DNA of 64,000 nucleotides from Corella eumyota (lineage: Eukaryota > Chordata > Ascidiacea > Phlebobranchia > Corellidae), in the NCBI GenBank assembly GCA_963082875.1, contig OY720098.1, forward strand, positions 2,542,001-2,606,000, in the 5' to 3' direction. Numbering within the stretch: position 1 is the first letter of the stretch; every line of letters starts with the position of its first letter. The translations under genes were made by a program, and so were the position numbers. This document shows, piece after piece, positions 8,939 through 21,303 of this stretch. The notes beneath the pieces were generated by a model. The model was not told where the DNA came from and ran no database searches. It was given only the letters and a program-made list of their open reading frames with translations.

Positions 8939-11581
8939 TTAGTCATTTTTAGGTTGTGGATTTGGTGGGGGGAGTGGTGGTGGATCTTCTGGTATTTGTT
9001 GATACATTCCATCTGGGTGGTCGTCTTTAGGTTGTGGATTGGATGGAGAAGGAAAATCAACATACACTGGATTAAATCCATCCTGTTGGTCAGCTTTAGT
9101 TTGTGAATTAGATAGAGGAAGTGGTGGTGGACCTTCTGGCATTTGTTGATACATTTTATCTTTTTGAGAAGATATGGATTGCAAATAAGGATTCTGTTCT
9201 AGACTGACAAACGGTTATAAATAAAATCATATTAAAAAAATATATATTGATTATTGAAAGAAAAAGAGCAATAAAAAATAATAATTTACCGAAAACTAAT
9301 TTATGTAATTTTTACAAGGAAATTTTAATGACTTAACTTTAAAAAATTTGAACAAACTTTAACAAATCAATCTAGTAAACAAAAAAAATAGGTTAATCAT
9401 TGTATAATATATTCAAAAGTTTAACATACACTGAAGTTACTTCTTTTTGTTTGACAGCTTTAGTTGGTGGACTGGATGAGGGGAGTGGTGGTGGATCTGC
9501 TGGTATTTGTGGATAGATTTCATCTTGTTGTTCATCTTTAGGTTGTGGATTAGATGGTGAGGAAAAATCAACATACACTGAAGTAAACTCTTGTTGGAAA
9601 TCTTTAGTTTGGGAACTGGATGAGGGGAGTGGTAGTGCAGGTCTTGTTTGATAAATTTCTTTTTCTTGAAAAGGCATTGGTTGCAAATAAGGTTGTTGTT
9701 CCAGCTTGACAATTAATTGATCATCAGTTTGATTTTGAGAACCTTTTTTGCAAAAAAAATGATTTAAATTAAATTCAAATAAAAAAGAAGTAAAAATGAT
9801 ATATGCTACTGAAAAAGATATTTTAAAAAATAGAAAAAAAATATTTATATTTAAAATGATAAAATGATGGTAAGAATTATATATAAAAGTAATATTTAAA
9901 TAACATAAAAAATATTTTAAAAGAGGGATAGTAATTAAATGTTTTTACTTTGTTGAACTTGATCTTGACCAACATAATTTTGTGATATCTGGCTTGAATA
10001 AACTGCTTGCTTTCGCTAAAAATAATTTTTTCATTGTATAATAAATTATGAATTTGAAAAAGTCAACTAGATTTTATATCTACAGGTTAGTTGTTATAAT
10101 CACCCTTGTGTGTCTTTGTTACTTACTTCATCATCATCATCATCATCATCATCTTGTGCATAACAGCAACAATTCAATCCAGCACAACAATATTTAATAT
10201 TAACACTTGATAAAATAAAAACTGAGACTGCAAATATACAATAAACAATATTTCCGATAACCTAAAAAATAAAATTATTTTTTTAGTAATTTTACTAAAC
10301 CAGATGTATAAAGAAAAATAGTTTGTTTTTGTACTATAACAAAAGTTAAGATAAACCTTTTTTTGTGAGTTTGTTTTTTAATAGCATTTTTAATATAGTA
10401 AATATTTGTACTTTATAACTTCAAAAGTTTAGATATTCTAAAATCCATGTGCCATGCCATAACAAACAAAAATTTAAAAAAAATCTAAATAATATACCCC
10501 CACTGAAATAACAATTCCAATAACTGCAAAAGCAAACAAGACACAAGCACACATAGCAGAAAATATAGAAATAATCATTCCACTGACAATCTAAAAATAT
10601 TTTTTATTAATAACGATATTATAACATTGTCATAATAACTTTTTGGATGTATTTATGCAATACAGTTAAAAAAATTAAAACTAACAATTTTTTTTTTAAA
10701 TTTCCATGCATAGGTATAATAAATGACCTATTTTACTTACATGACAATAAGTCGGTTTTATTCCTGAAGCAATACCCAAACTTCCTGAAACTACAAACTG
10801 TAAAAATACATAAAATAGTGCAATTAATTAATCAACTACTGATCATGTTAGGCTTATAGTTTTTAAACAAAATAATTTTAAATGTAAATTCTTAATACCT
10901 AACTCTATATATATATCAAATGAGTATTATTATTTATTAATCCAGATAATTAAAGCATATTGATTTTGTTACTTTTATAGTTTTTCTTATCTTATTACTT
11001 TTGTAACTCTAAAACTTTAAAAGAACCAATAACTTACAGGGTATGCAAAATTACTTAATAGCTTAATATTTAAAAATTTATATTATGTAAGGGCTATGTA
11101 TAAAAATTCGTACCATTTAGTATATAAGTGTTATTTGTTCTAAAACATGTACAATTTACTTACGACTGGTCCACACCAAACTCCCACTCCAATTATAGTT
11201 AAATTAGCTATAATGTTAAAAATACCCACAGCAACGCTCACTATACCAAGTATAAGCAAAGAACCCTTAAAGTAAATTAACAACACATTATAATAATAAT
11301 TTAAATAAAGTTTTATTAAAAAAAAAACAAACAAGTAAAAAAGTCTGTAATCCGGTACTAAACATAAAAATAACATCACATGTAGTTTAAGAAACATTGC
11401 AGACTTAGGCTACACCATGATCACATAAAATATAGATCCGAAAGAGCAAGAACTTTTATAATTCAGTATAAACTAACTTACCCCAAGGCCTTTGAAGATT
11501 TTTGAATATTTTTGGGCATTCTTCACACGATTTTGCTGATCAACAACAGAAGCATTCATTGTGTTTACTTTAGCTTGTAAC
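8939..11581 (-). CDS. MS4A/CD20-like four-TM protein with long repeated cytoplasmic tail, gene B
   Basis: Exons 11581-11482, 11265-11164, 10797-10741, 10590-10498, 10261-10127, 10015-9949, 9742-9430 and 9203-8939, about 330 residues. I start at the ATG at 11559 (MNASVVDQQ); the sequence before it reads open to an acceptor at 11582 but has no ATG, so a 5'UTR exon is likely. TM1 follows KYSKIFKGLG. Then GVGVWCGPV, VSGSLGIASG with Cys, IVSGMIISIFSAM, TM4, a CCAGLNCCC turn, and an eight-Asp run coded by a GAT microsatellite. The tail is Gln/Pro-rich. The last two exons are duplicates of one another, each starting LEQxPYLQ and carrying Tyr motifs (EIYQ, MYQQ, VYVDF) and PPLP, a known WW/EVH1-type ligand. 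The stop (TAA, 8939-8941) falls inside a repeat unit. A signalling or scaffold role for the tail is inference. Confidence 0.75.
10127..10153 (-). repeat. GAT microsatellite coding an Asp run
   Basis: About eight consecutive GAT codons followed by GAA, just before the donor of gene B exon 5, immediately after the cytosolic end of TM4. Length polymorphism is likely. Confidence 0.85.
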
Positions 11582-11637
11582 CTATTGATTTAAAAAAAAT
11601 TTATACTTAATTTTATGTTTAATTTATCATTATTATA

Positions 11638-11749
11638 GGGGATTAAATTTATAGCCTAAACATAGAGAAACAATTAATAACATGGGGTTTTAAGGGGATT
11701 AAATTTATATCCTAAACATAGAGAAACAATTAATAACATGGGGTTTTAA
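11638..11749 (+). repeat. 56-bp tandem duplication
   Basis: Unit GGGGATTAAATTTATAGCCT... to GGGGTTTTAA occurs twice back to back (11638-11693 and 11694-11749) with one mismatch (TAGCC/TATCC). Lies just upstream of the first coding exon of gene B. Recent slippage or unequal exchange. Confidence 0.9.
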
Positions 11750-11759
11750 GTTCACCACA

Positions 11760-13102
11760 TAAAAACATCTAATAATGTTGCATTTTGCTTAAACTGTAAA
11801 AAATGTACTATAGCTTTTCTTGCAATTTTAGACTTATTAAGTAGGCTATACCGAAAATCCTTTAAATTCAAGATATGCCTTAAATAACTTTACCTTTAAC
11901 AACAAGTGTATACACCAACAACGAAAAATACCAAAATATATTGATTAGATCGTTTTTTGCTGTTTGCAAATTTGAAAAAACGCATTCAGAGTCAAGTTAA
12001 CATACCGTGTTTGAAGGACCAGAGCGACCGCTAATTATATTTTTTACCCCAAAAGGACTCCGATTTTTCGGGAAATTCCGAAAGAATGCGAAAAAAAATT
12101 TTGTTGACGTGTTTGGAAATTTTATTCACGTGTTCGTCTTTGATTTTTTTTTAACTGACGTTTTAACTAAAAATAACATTTTTTAACTGATGAAACCTTA
12201 TTCCATAAAAACAAGACAAATTTCTAACTTTATTTAAAGTATTGCAGCTAGTTGATTTGTAGGTTATTTTTATACCGTTTCTTAAAAAAATTAGTTTTAT
12301 GTTTTTAAATTTAAATGACTTATTTATTATGGTATTTATAAAATTAAATTGCGTTTAATGTGCATAAAATACAACAGATAAAGAATACTAAGAATTTGCA
12401 AAAATATTACATTTTATATTAAAAAATATTAAGATCGATATTACAGACAAAAACATATTACTTTCACAAAATTTCTTAATTTTTACAAAAATAGAGTAGT
12501 AACAAATGCAATATGTTGAGATAGAAGGTAACAATAGTATGTTGCAATAATTGAAATAAAGTCTTAATATATAGTTTAAGTACCGTAATACAAAATTCTG
12601 AAATAACATCAAAAAAAAGAAATATATTACTTAATTATACAACAAAAAAGTGAATATTTAGTTAAACAAATATAAAAGAAGATAATGCTATAAAATTAGA
12701 TAAATAAAATATAAATGGTAAAGCAGTATATTACCCTATTTTTTAGAAAAAATGTGAATATTTAATTGAAGAAATACAAAAGCTGATATTGCTTTAAAAT
12801 TGTGTAAATATAATAATAAATAAAGGCAAAACTTTTAATGAATTTATAAGGAATATAAACATTTATTAAAAAAAAAAAAGCACATAATTCTATACACAAT
12901 TTTAACTACATAGTCATGGATGGGAGTATAATGATAAAAATTGAATTTTTGAAAAAGAAAGAAACTTAAAAGTAAAACAAACAATTCCAAAAACGTTACA
13001 AAAAAATAAAACAAAAATATTATAAAACTTTCTACAATAAAACTAGAAACTTTATATCTACTCAGTATCACCAAACTGATAAAATATTTCATTAATTTTT
13101 TT
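11760..13102. other. Intergenic or 5'UTR-bearing region between genes B and C
   Basis: No coding exon recognised. Around 12007-12030 the minus strand reads TCCTTCAAACACG followed by GTATGT, a possible donor of a noncoding first exon of gene B. The rest is AT-rich with no repeat seen. Confidence 0.4.
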
Positions 13103-16100
13103 TTAAAGTTGGGTTAACTTTTCTTGATTTTCAACATTCGATTGTGGAGTGTATGCTGGAGGTGGTGTAAAATGATCAGAAACTTGTTGATAAGGTTGCT
13201 GTTGTTGCGCATAAAGATATTGTTGTTGTTGTTGGTTGGGAATTTGTTGATCAACATTTTGATAATCTAATCCCCAAAAAATTTACAATGGATTTATATA
13301 ACCGGCAGCGTGGTGTAGTGGTAAGAACACTTGCTACACCAACATGAGGACCTGGGTTCAATCCCCACTGCTCTCATGCTGTAGCGCCCTTGAGTAAGGC
13401 GCTATAAACGGTACGAAGTAGCACTTAATCAGCAGTATAATTACTGGGCAATTATAATCAATAATATCCCAAATTGCCACAGGCAACTCGAGACTGGGTC
13501 GGAGTAATTAATGTTACTCTATGTTTAAGTCGCGCATTCGACTTTCCCACATCGAGGATAAAGATTAATACAAAAAAAAAATACAGAGACAAAAGAAGAA
13601 TAATCTTTATCTGTATATAATGGAGCTTTGTGGTCAATATATGTATATGTCTAATTCAAATGACTAAAAAAAATAAAACTGTCACTTATGGTGCATGTGT
13701 AAATTATCATGGGCAAGTATTAGTTTTAGAGTTGCAACCAAATTACAAGAATCCTGACTGTAGGGCATGCTATCAATTGGTGTATATTTTAACATAGTGT
13801 ACAATATATGCATGCCCAAATTAAAGGCCTACAAAAAAAATGCTATTTGTGGTGTAGGAGAATTTCCAGGTAAACTAACGTAGGCAATGTTATTTAAGAA
13901 ACAATACGCAATTAAAATAACAATTTACGGCTGGGTTATTGGAGTATTTTAGTTAGGAATAGCAGAAAAGGTTTCATAAGGGCAACTCGGGCAATTATAG
14001 TTTATAATATTCCAATCTTTCGAAGTAAACTCAAGACTGGTTCAGGATAACTAATGTTACTTTTCCACATTAAAAATAAAGATATATACAAAAATAAAAT
14101 GAGGAGAATGTACTTACATTGTTGATCTTGGGCAACATATTGTTGTGGTACCTGGCTTGCATAAACCACCTGCATTTGCTACAAAAACAATGTTTTAAAT
14201 TGTTAGTAATAAAAGACTATTTTTTTGTATTTGATTATGTTAATTTAAATTTCTAATAAATTCTTACTTGATTATTGGTATTACAACAACTCATGCCAGC
14301 ACAGCAAAAAGCAGAATGAACAATTGATAAAATAAAAACAACAAATGCAATCATTGTTAGAAGGATATTTGCGGTAGCGTCCTAAAAATAGTAATCATTT
14401 ATTGAGTACAAGAAATTTAGGATCAACTTATAATTATAGAAATTTTTTAAATAGCCTACCATACTCTATAAGATATTAAACGAATTTGAATATCATTTAA
14501 ATAACTTACTGTTCCAAAACTTATACTTCCAATGATGGAAAAAGCAAACAAGACAATGGCACACAAAGCAGAAAATATTGAAACAACCATCCCACCAACA
14601 ATCTAGAAATGAGCTATTATTAAAACTAATGTGTTAAAACTGTCATAAAATCAAACATTATATATAAAACTGTTTACAACAGTCCTACTAATTTCCACAC
14701 AAGACCACACAGGACTGCCAGGACCACACAGGACAATACATTTAACACACAGGACAATAATAAAATTCAGAAATAACATAGACTGTTTTTTTGTTTTTAA
14801 GGCAGCCAAGGGTATTTCCAGAAAGGGGTTACGGCTAGGGTTAATAAAAAGTGTCTCATCAATAGTATTTTTTTTTTCAATTAAATGACAGTAATCCAAA
14901 TAAATAGTTAATGTCTTTTGTGCGGTAATCCTGTGTGGTAATTAGAAGGACCTTTTTATAATAACATAAACCAGTTCTTTATAATATTTATAAATAGTTT
15001 TTTTAGCAAAGAAAATACATAGCGCCATTTCTAATTGGTTAAAAATTTACTTACATTGCAGTAACTTGGATTTTTTCCTGAAGCATAACTTAAGCCTCCA
15101 GAAGCTATAAACTGTATAAAAAAAGATATATATATATTAAAATATTTATTAGCATGTATACAATTTAAAGTATATATAAAATGTTTGTTAAAAACTTAAA
15201 GTATGGGGCTTAGCTTTACTGTACGTGTTGATATTTTAGAATCAAAACATGCTGAATGTCATGCCAAAAAAAACGCACAAAAATTATAAGCCCAAAAATT
15301 GTAAATCGTCTGTAATTTAAGTTACAAAAATTCTAGTAGATTAAACATATGCTTTGGCAATGTTTTCTTTCGCCTTTTAAAGTTTTCATTTTTAAACTTT
15401 TTTAAACTTGATAACAAAATTAAGCAATGGGTATTGCATATTTGTAAAATTTATAATATAGAATTGTTAAATTTTTTTTAATTGAAATTACTTACAAATC
15501 CTCCACCCCATATGCCAGTTCCAATATAAGCAGTTCCTAATCCAAGACCTCTGGCAGCAACTACAATTGTATATGCAGAAAGAAAAACACTTACAACACC
15601 AAGTAGCAACAAAGCTGCCTTAAAATAAATAAATAAAAATTACAACTATTATATATACATATTAAAAACAGTATTTTTTATATTGAAAAAAACAGTATTG
15701 AAAACGGTATTTTTTCTAAGCCAATATAAAAACTGAATATACTTTAGGCACTAAGCCGGTACCTATAAAATTTCAAGAATCTAATTTATCAAATAGATTG
15801 AATATCGCATGTATTAAGTGTACTTTTAATGGGTTAGTGTGGTCAAGCTAGGACTCAATTAATTTGATTCTTTTTTTTTATTTGTTTTATTTAGTCCATG
15901 CAATGGAGTGCCGTCCATCGCTTGAAATGAGTAGTACTAAAATAAATGCGGGAAGGGCGGAATGTACAAAAGAAGATTACTGCCACAGGCAACTCGAGAC
16001 TAGGTCGAAGTAACTAATGTTGCTCTATGTTCAGATGTTTGAGTCACGCATTCGACTTTCCCACATTGAGGATAAAGATATATATACAAAAAAAAGGTTC

Positions 16101-16355
16101 CCATAATCCATTATATTTTAATACTACCTCTATTTAGTCTGGTCAGCTGGTGTAGGTAGACTATAACACAAACCAAAAGAAGAAGAAATAAGTAGTTAAA
16201 ATAATATTAATCATTACTAAACTTACCCCAAGTCCCTGATAGATTTTTGAATATTTTTGTGCGTTGTTTACTGGATTCTGGGCATTAACAACAGCAGGGT
16301 TTTGTGTTGTGTTTATTCCAGTTTGCATTTGGTTTGGTTGAACAATTTGTGCCAT
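13103..16355 (-). CDS. MS4A/CD20-like four-TM protein with Gln-rich tail, gene C
   Basis: Exons 16355-16227, 15618-15496, 15111-15055, 14602-14510, 14381-14268, 14178-14118 and 13266-13103, all phases consistent; about 245 residues. It starts MAQIVQPNQMQ. A short cytosolic head ends NAQKYSKIYQGLG, followed by TM1, then GTGIWGGGF, IASGGLSYASG and YCN. TM3 is IVGGMVVSIFSAL, and TM4 ends in CCAGMSCC. The GxxxWGGxxFxxSGxLSxxA block with a trailing Cys is the MS4A (CD20, FcepsilonRI beta) signature. The tail is Gln/Tyr-rich (QQQQQYLYAQQQQPYQQ) and ends TPPPAYTPQ. This is the cleanest gene of the three-member array and shares exon boundaries with A and B. Family known roles are ion-channel or receptor-subunit functions at the plasma membrane; the role here is unknown. 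Confidence 0.85.
13301..13581 (+). mobile_element. tRNA-derived SINE with small internal deletion
   Basis: Starts ACCGGCAGCG and ends AAAGATTAATAC plus A-run. About 20 bases of the CTCCTGCTGAGCC segment are missing, so one body hairpin is lost. In the last intron of gene C, antisense. Confidence 0.9.
13615..13790 (+). repeat. Diverged interspersed repeat fragment
   Basis: A stretch with CTTATGGTGCATG, GAGTTGCAACCA and GCTATCAATT resembles 32370-32530 (TTTGTGGTGTGC, AAGTTGCAACCA, GAGTTATCAAC) in the same order. Old copy of an unnamed element; class not identified. Confidence 0.35.
13982..14098 (+). mobile_element. tRNA-derived SINE, 3' part only, diverged
   Basis: GGCAATTATAGTTTATAATATTCC, then CAAGACTGG, then a degraded 3' end AAAGATATATAC plus A-run. 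Head and body hairpins missing. Antisense in gene C. Confidence 0.7.
14682..14951. mobile_element. Small MITE-like element with inverted ends
   Basis: Ends GTCCTACTAATTTCCACAC (14682-14700) and GTGTGGTAATTAGAAGGAC (14933-14951) are inverted repeats with 17 of 19 bases matching. Inside the left end, CCACACAGGA-like blocks recur two to three times, and TCCTGTGTGG lies at the right end, a subterminal repeat pattern common in non-autonomous DNA transposons. No target duplication was assigned. In an intron of gene C. Confidence 0.6.
15979..16095 (+). mobile_element. tRNA-derived SINE, 5'-truncated
   Basis: Begins at CTGCCACAGGCAACTCGAGAC and runs to the GAGGATAAAGATATATATAC tail. 5' truncation is usual for target-primed insertion. 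Confidence 0.85.
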
Positions 16356-16878
16356 ATTTTTACCTAATTAGTTTTTCATCTTTTTTATAATTGTTTATAG
16401 TCGATGTAAAAAGATTTTAAAACAATTGTTACCCAACGTATTCGTGAGTTTACCTTTATTCACAGCACCTTACAAAATGTAAATAATGTTTTGTAATAAA
16501 CAGATAAATAATAACTGATTTATTTTTCTAAAACGTAATAAAAAAGTAAGGTTGCCCATCATTTTTTCGTAAAAAGTTAATATTTTAGTTTTTTTTTAAT
16601 TCGTTTTTTTTTAAAAAGGTTGATTAATGTTAAATTGAAATTAACTTTAAAAATTTATGGTCATGTTAAGCTTAATAATTTCTTTTAAATTTAATCAACT
16701 TAATTTACTCAATAACTAAATTCGCCTACACTATGTGAGCATTATCGTAGTTTATTTGTATATTTACAAAAAGAAAAGTCAGTTAGATTCATATATAGAA
16801 TATAATAAAAAAGATATAAAGTTTATAAAAGATATTTTAAGTTCATTTTAAAAATGATCAACTTGAACTTAATATACA

Positions 16879-19800
16879 TCAATGTATTTTTCGTTTTCTA
16901 TCTACAATTTTTTCTAATGTTTTAGAAATTTTAATAATGAGAATAGATCCAACAAAAACGGTCGCAAAAACGACACCAAAAGTTGAAAACTTCGATATAT
17001 TTAGGGCTTCAGCGTTTAGTTTTCTAAAAGAAATTTTTTTATGAGTTAAAATTAAAAATATATTTTGATATAACTTTCAACAACAATAGTGGTGAAGTTG
17101 TTAAAAGCACTAGGCTAAAAATCACAACATGAAGTCTTAGGTTTGATTCCTACTGCCTCCATAGTAGCAATTTTGTTTAAGTCATCAAACGCAAACTTGC
17201 TCCTAAAACTGGTCAAGTTAATAAGCATTCAACAATATCCAAGCATGACAAAAGCAAGAGCCATTTACTGATTAATAATAAAAAAATGGTTAAGTTGCCA
17301 CAAACCTTTGTTCAAATAATTTTCTTACGTCATGCATAGCTCCTTCGATACTTAAATTTTGGTGATAAAGAACAAAAGCAACAAAAACGTGAAAAATTTG
17401 ATGCGAATGGCCAAAAATATCGAAGTAACCTGAATCATGTAAAACATTTTACGTTGGTACAAATATTTAAGTGTGCTGTACTTAAGTCAATTAAAACCAC
17501 CCAAAACATTTTTGATTGTACGTAGATTAAGCCATTCTTGAATAAATGTAAAACAAACTAAAGCTTTACGTCTTATTTAAACTATTTTCAAGAAAAATGC
17601 TGTAGTAAAAAATAAACCAAAGACCAAATACCCATTCTTTTATTATGTTTTTTTGCAGTAAAAAAGTGAACCAGTGGAATTAGTTTTTAAGCTATTTATA
17701 ATTACTTAACTCAAACGTTTTGGTAATCCCAAAAAATGTAGACTTAAGCCTGACCCCTTTCAGACTGTTCCACATATATAGATAAAGAATTTACCGGGCC
17801 AAATATATTTATGTTAGTAGAAGATTAACAAACCTGGAAAATATTTTTCTGGAAAGCAAGATAACACAAAAATATAAGCAACAAAAGTTAACACCCCTTG
17901 CTTGATAACTAACTCTGTCATCCGTTCGTTTCCCAAATTACAAGTCGTGGTTGTTGCATCACACATAGAAAATATCCTAAATTAAAATTTTGTAGCTCTT
18001 TTTAAACATGTGATTTGTTTACATAATAAAAAGGTTATAGATTTTTACTGAATACTTACTTCATAAAAAGTGGTACGTTTATTGCCAGTGAGATAATACC
18101 AGAGGGCAAATAGCGAAATAAATATCGTTTAGGGCAATTTGGAAATCGTGAATAAATTGCTAAAGCAGCAACGATAACCAAACATACAAAAATTGTAGCG
18201 ATGTAACCTAAAAAAGGGTTGAACAAGCTGTCAAAACGTTTTACATCTAGTAAAAGTAGATGTGGTAATCCAAATAAATTATTGAAATAGTAGTAAAAAA
18301 CGCCAATTCATTTGCCATAACAGTTAGAAATTATCTTTTTTTAACAACAACTTTTTGAGTTTATACTTATAATATAGTCTACCTCTTTAAAGTTTAAAAA
18401 GTAAATTTACCAGTTGGTGTTATCACATTGGTGCAACAAGAAACAGGACTAAGGTAATGTTCATAGCTTACTAAAAAACAACCACCCATAACTGATAGAG
18501 CTGTGTAATCAAAACAGTAACAAGCCTCTTGAGCGTACGACGAATGGCAGTTAAAAAGATGAGCAAATGAACTAGCTAACATTATATAACATCCACCTAA
18601 ACAGCAATAACATAAAGGTTGCAAAGTGAGCTATTTTTTATTTGATAAATCCTATGCCAACTTAAGAACAGCAGCAAATAAAGCTGTAGGATATAATTTT
18701 TAGTAGCCTTAATCTTAAGTTGCCTATATGCCATTTTAGATATTCTTGTCTTTTAAAATTGCCCCCTTTTTGTATATATCTTTATCCTCGATGTGTAAAG
18801 GTCGAATGCGCGACCTAGACTTAGAGTAACATAAGTTACTCTGACCCAGTAGTTGCCTTTAGCAGTTTGTGATATTATATGCCTTCACCCTTATGAATTG
18901 TTTAATTTAGGATAGCATATTGCTAGAGTTAAAACTACAGTTGTACCTTACTTAAAAATAAACAGAAAAATATTTTTGTAATAAAATAATAAAAAATATT
19001 TGCAGGGTCAATTTTACGAACCAAACATGTGCAGCCAGTAAGGAGCATAAATCATGTTAAATGGGTCGCTTAGCGTTGTCATGGTAACATATCCTTTGTA
19101 CACAAAAACAAAAAAGGCCAGAAAATGAGTCCAAAAATTCATGAGATCATGATGGGGGTAAAAAGCGCTAGAAAAAAAAGTTAAATAAAATAAGGAAAAA
19201 TGGTATTTTAATAAAATTTTATACATTATTTTACTAAATAGAAGATAATTATTTTAATGTTTGAAAAAAATATATAACAACAACCTCTGTTTATAACTAA
19301 TCTATTTTTGTTTTTATTTTTTTGAATATTTATAAAATAAATGTTTTTTATTGTTTAATTAAACTGCATACTTACCGGCCATAAAATTTTATTGATAATA
19401 TTTTAAACATAGAAAATAATAAACTAGGAAATAAATTTTATGTAGGAAGTTATTATAAACAAAATGATAAAACCAAATAAATATTAATAAAATTTAATTA
19501 AAGTAATAAAAACAAAGTGTGGGTTATATTTAAAAAAATTACGAAAACATAATTGCTCAACCAAGGTATTTATGTTTAACATTTAATAAATTACCTACAA
19601 AAAAATCAACTATATTAGTAAAAAATCAACAATTAGAAATATATCAACTTGTTTTTAAAGCACATTAAATTAAGCTATCATAACTATGCTAACTTATACT
19701 TAAAGCCCATTTAAAACCTATTACAACCAACCTTTTAAGGCAATATAAAAAAGTGGATGGATTTGGTCGATACCCATGATAAATAAAAGGAGAAGTCGAC

Positions 19801-20140
19801 ATATCCGTTTCGGTGTTTCTTAACATGTAGTAAGACCGTAACCATTTGTCGTAGGAAACTCTAAAATCATAACAAAGTTAGATAACTTTAGCGGTTTAAA
19901 GACAGACAAAACTATTTTTTTAAGTCTGTTACCCTTCTAAGAATGATACAAAATCAAACATTATAAAACATGTTTAAAAATGATTTTTTCTTAAATACTG
20001 AGAATGATTAAGTTGCTGTTGGTAATTTGTTTTAAATAAAAAATATAATTATTTAACTATATACAATAAGTTTTTTCAACTTACGAATACATAATATCTG
20101 ACGACTTTTTCTTAACACTTTGTAATTCTTTTGTACCCAT
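16879..20140 (-). CDS. paqr: Membrane progestin receptor, PAQR family (PAQR5/7/8-type)
   Basis: Exons 20140-20085, 19860-19732, 19167-19022, 18596-18411, 18207-18060, 17976-17834, 17429-17329 and 17023-16879; about 350 residues. It starts MGTKELQSVKKK. The family landmarks are in order: FIYHGYRP, then FYPHHDLMNFWTH (the HNExxNxWTH region), SSFAHLFNC, CFDYTALSV, FPEKYFPG, and GYFDIFGHSHQIFHV (the C-terminal metal-site HxxxH region of PAQRs). The last exon gives a seventh hydrophobic segment and a Lys-rich cytosolic end (LEKIVDRKRKIH), as in vertebrate membrane progestin receptors. The exon 3/4 join works in frame with an acceptor inside a longer open stretch (TTTAG, 18597). The final join is one base off the frame that gives TM7; the alternative ends after HDKTKR. 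The subtype is not resolved. Signals from steroid or related ligands at the cell surface (family knowledge). Confidence 0.85.
17087..17180 (+). mobile_element. Diverged tRNA-like SINE fragment of another family
   Basis: GTGGTGAAGTTGTTAAAAGCACTAGGC, then TCTTAGGTTTGATTCCTACTG, is a tRNA-shaped head with a recognisable B box (GGTTTGATTCC). The downstream body is unlike the main SINE of this window. In the PAQR gene, antisense. Confidence 0.4.
18769..18882 (-). mobile_element. tRNA-derived SINE, 3' part only
   Basis: Tail and GAGGATAAAG end through to the CCCAAACTGC region, then lost; the CTCGAG segment is deleted. In the PAQR gene, sense orientation. Confidence 0.8.
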
Positions 20141-21258
20141 TCTTTAAGTTATAACTAATTTCAGAAATATTTTTTATTAATAAACGAAAGTACGTTATTT
20201 GTTTACACCTGTTTTATGCAAGTGAAATTATAAAAATTTTTCAAAATTTTAAATGTTCTAAAAACAATGGTTTAACAAATAATACTATTTAAAGCCAGTT
20301 AATTTCTTTCTAATTATTCAACGGAACTACGTTAAAACTGTAAACATTTGTTACGTAACAGTTTAACTGGAAGTATATTTATTTTTTAATGCATTTTCTA
20401 CAAAACAAAATTACCCTGTTATTATTTTAAAAAATTATTCAATTTAAAAAGTACATAAAATTACCTATATTTAATCTATATTACATGTTTTAATGTAAAC
20501 TTTTATAAATTTAATAGATAAGTATTTAACAAAAATTATGAAATATCACAAACTTTCCGATTTCAATATGTTTTATCTATAATTAAACGTACATTAATAT
20601 TTTTTGTATTAGTATTTTTAATACCATTCTAATACATTGGCAGCATCTATGTACAAAGCTTTTTTTTAGAAAATGTGGAATAGTATTAACTCTACAAAAA
20701 AGACAGCACCAAAATAATACAAATATATAAAAAAAACAGTTCAGTAGATAGACAGACGAACTATCAAAAAAAACATATAAAAATGTAAATTCTAATCATG
20801 TAGAAAATGTAGTGCGTTGATGAACAGTATTTAAAAAAACTTTTTAGTTTTAAAACTAATATGTGAAGCTATTAAGGTGAAAATAATTTTAATTTTGAAT
20901 AACTACAATAATTTTGACTTTGGACTTTTTGTTAAACAAAGAAATAAAAAAGCAGCGAACCAAAAATCTGATTTAAAGCATGAAATATTTAACTAATTAC
21001 GTTAAAATTGTTATTATAAAAAAGTACTGCAAAATTTTTTTAACATAAAACTTGGAAGACAAGTTTAGTCCTTAGCAAGTTGAATCAATAAACGAAAGAG
21101 ACTAAAAATTAAAATATTAATATCACTAAATAATTATTATATAGACTCTATTAAAAAATGTTTATACAATTTAAAAAACAAACTTTAAAATAAAAATTAA
21201 CTTAAAAAAGTAATTTAATTTTAACTGCAAAAAAAACATAAACCCTAAAAAAAAACTT
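20141..21258. other. Intergenic between ABCA 3' end and PAQR start
   Basis: Very AT-rich. No repeat, RNA gene or exon recognised. A further 3' exon of the ABCA gene could lie here, because its last recognised exon ends in ATG/GTAAGT, but none was found. Confidence 0.45.
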
Positions 21259-21303
21259 TTAAAAAAATAAGTGAAAAAAACAAGTGTCTACCACATTACT
21301 TAC

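Noticed and set aside
8767-9106. Several overlapping small reading frames on both strands over the gene B tail
   Set aside because: Only the frame continuing LEQxPYLQ through VYVDF matches the neighbouring exon and splice phase; the others are shadows of the repeat.
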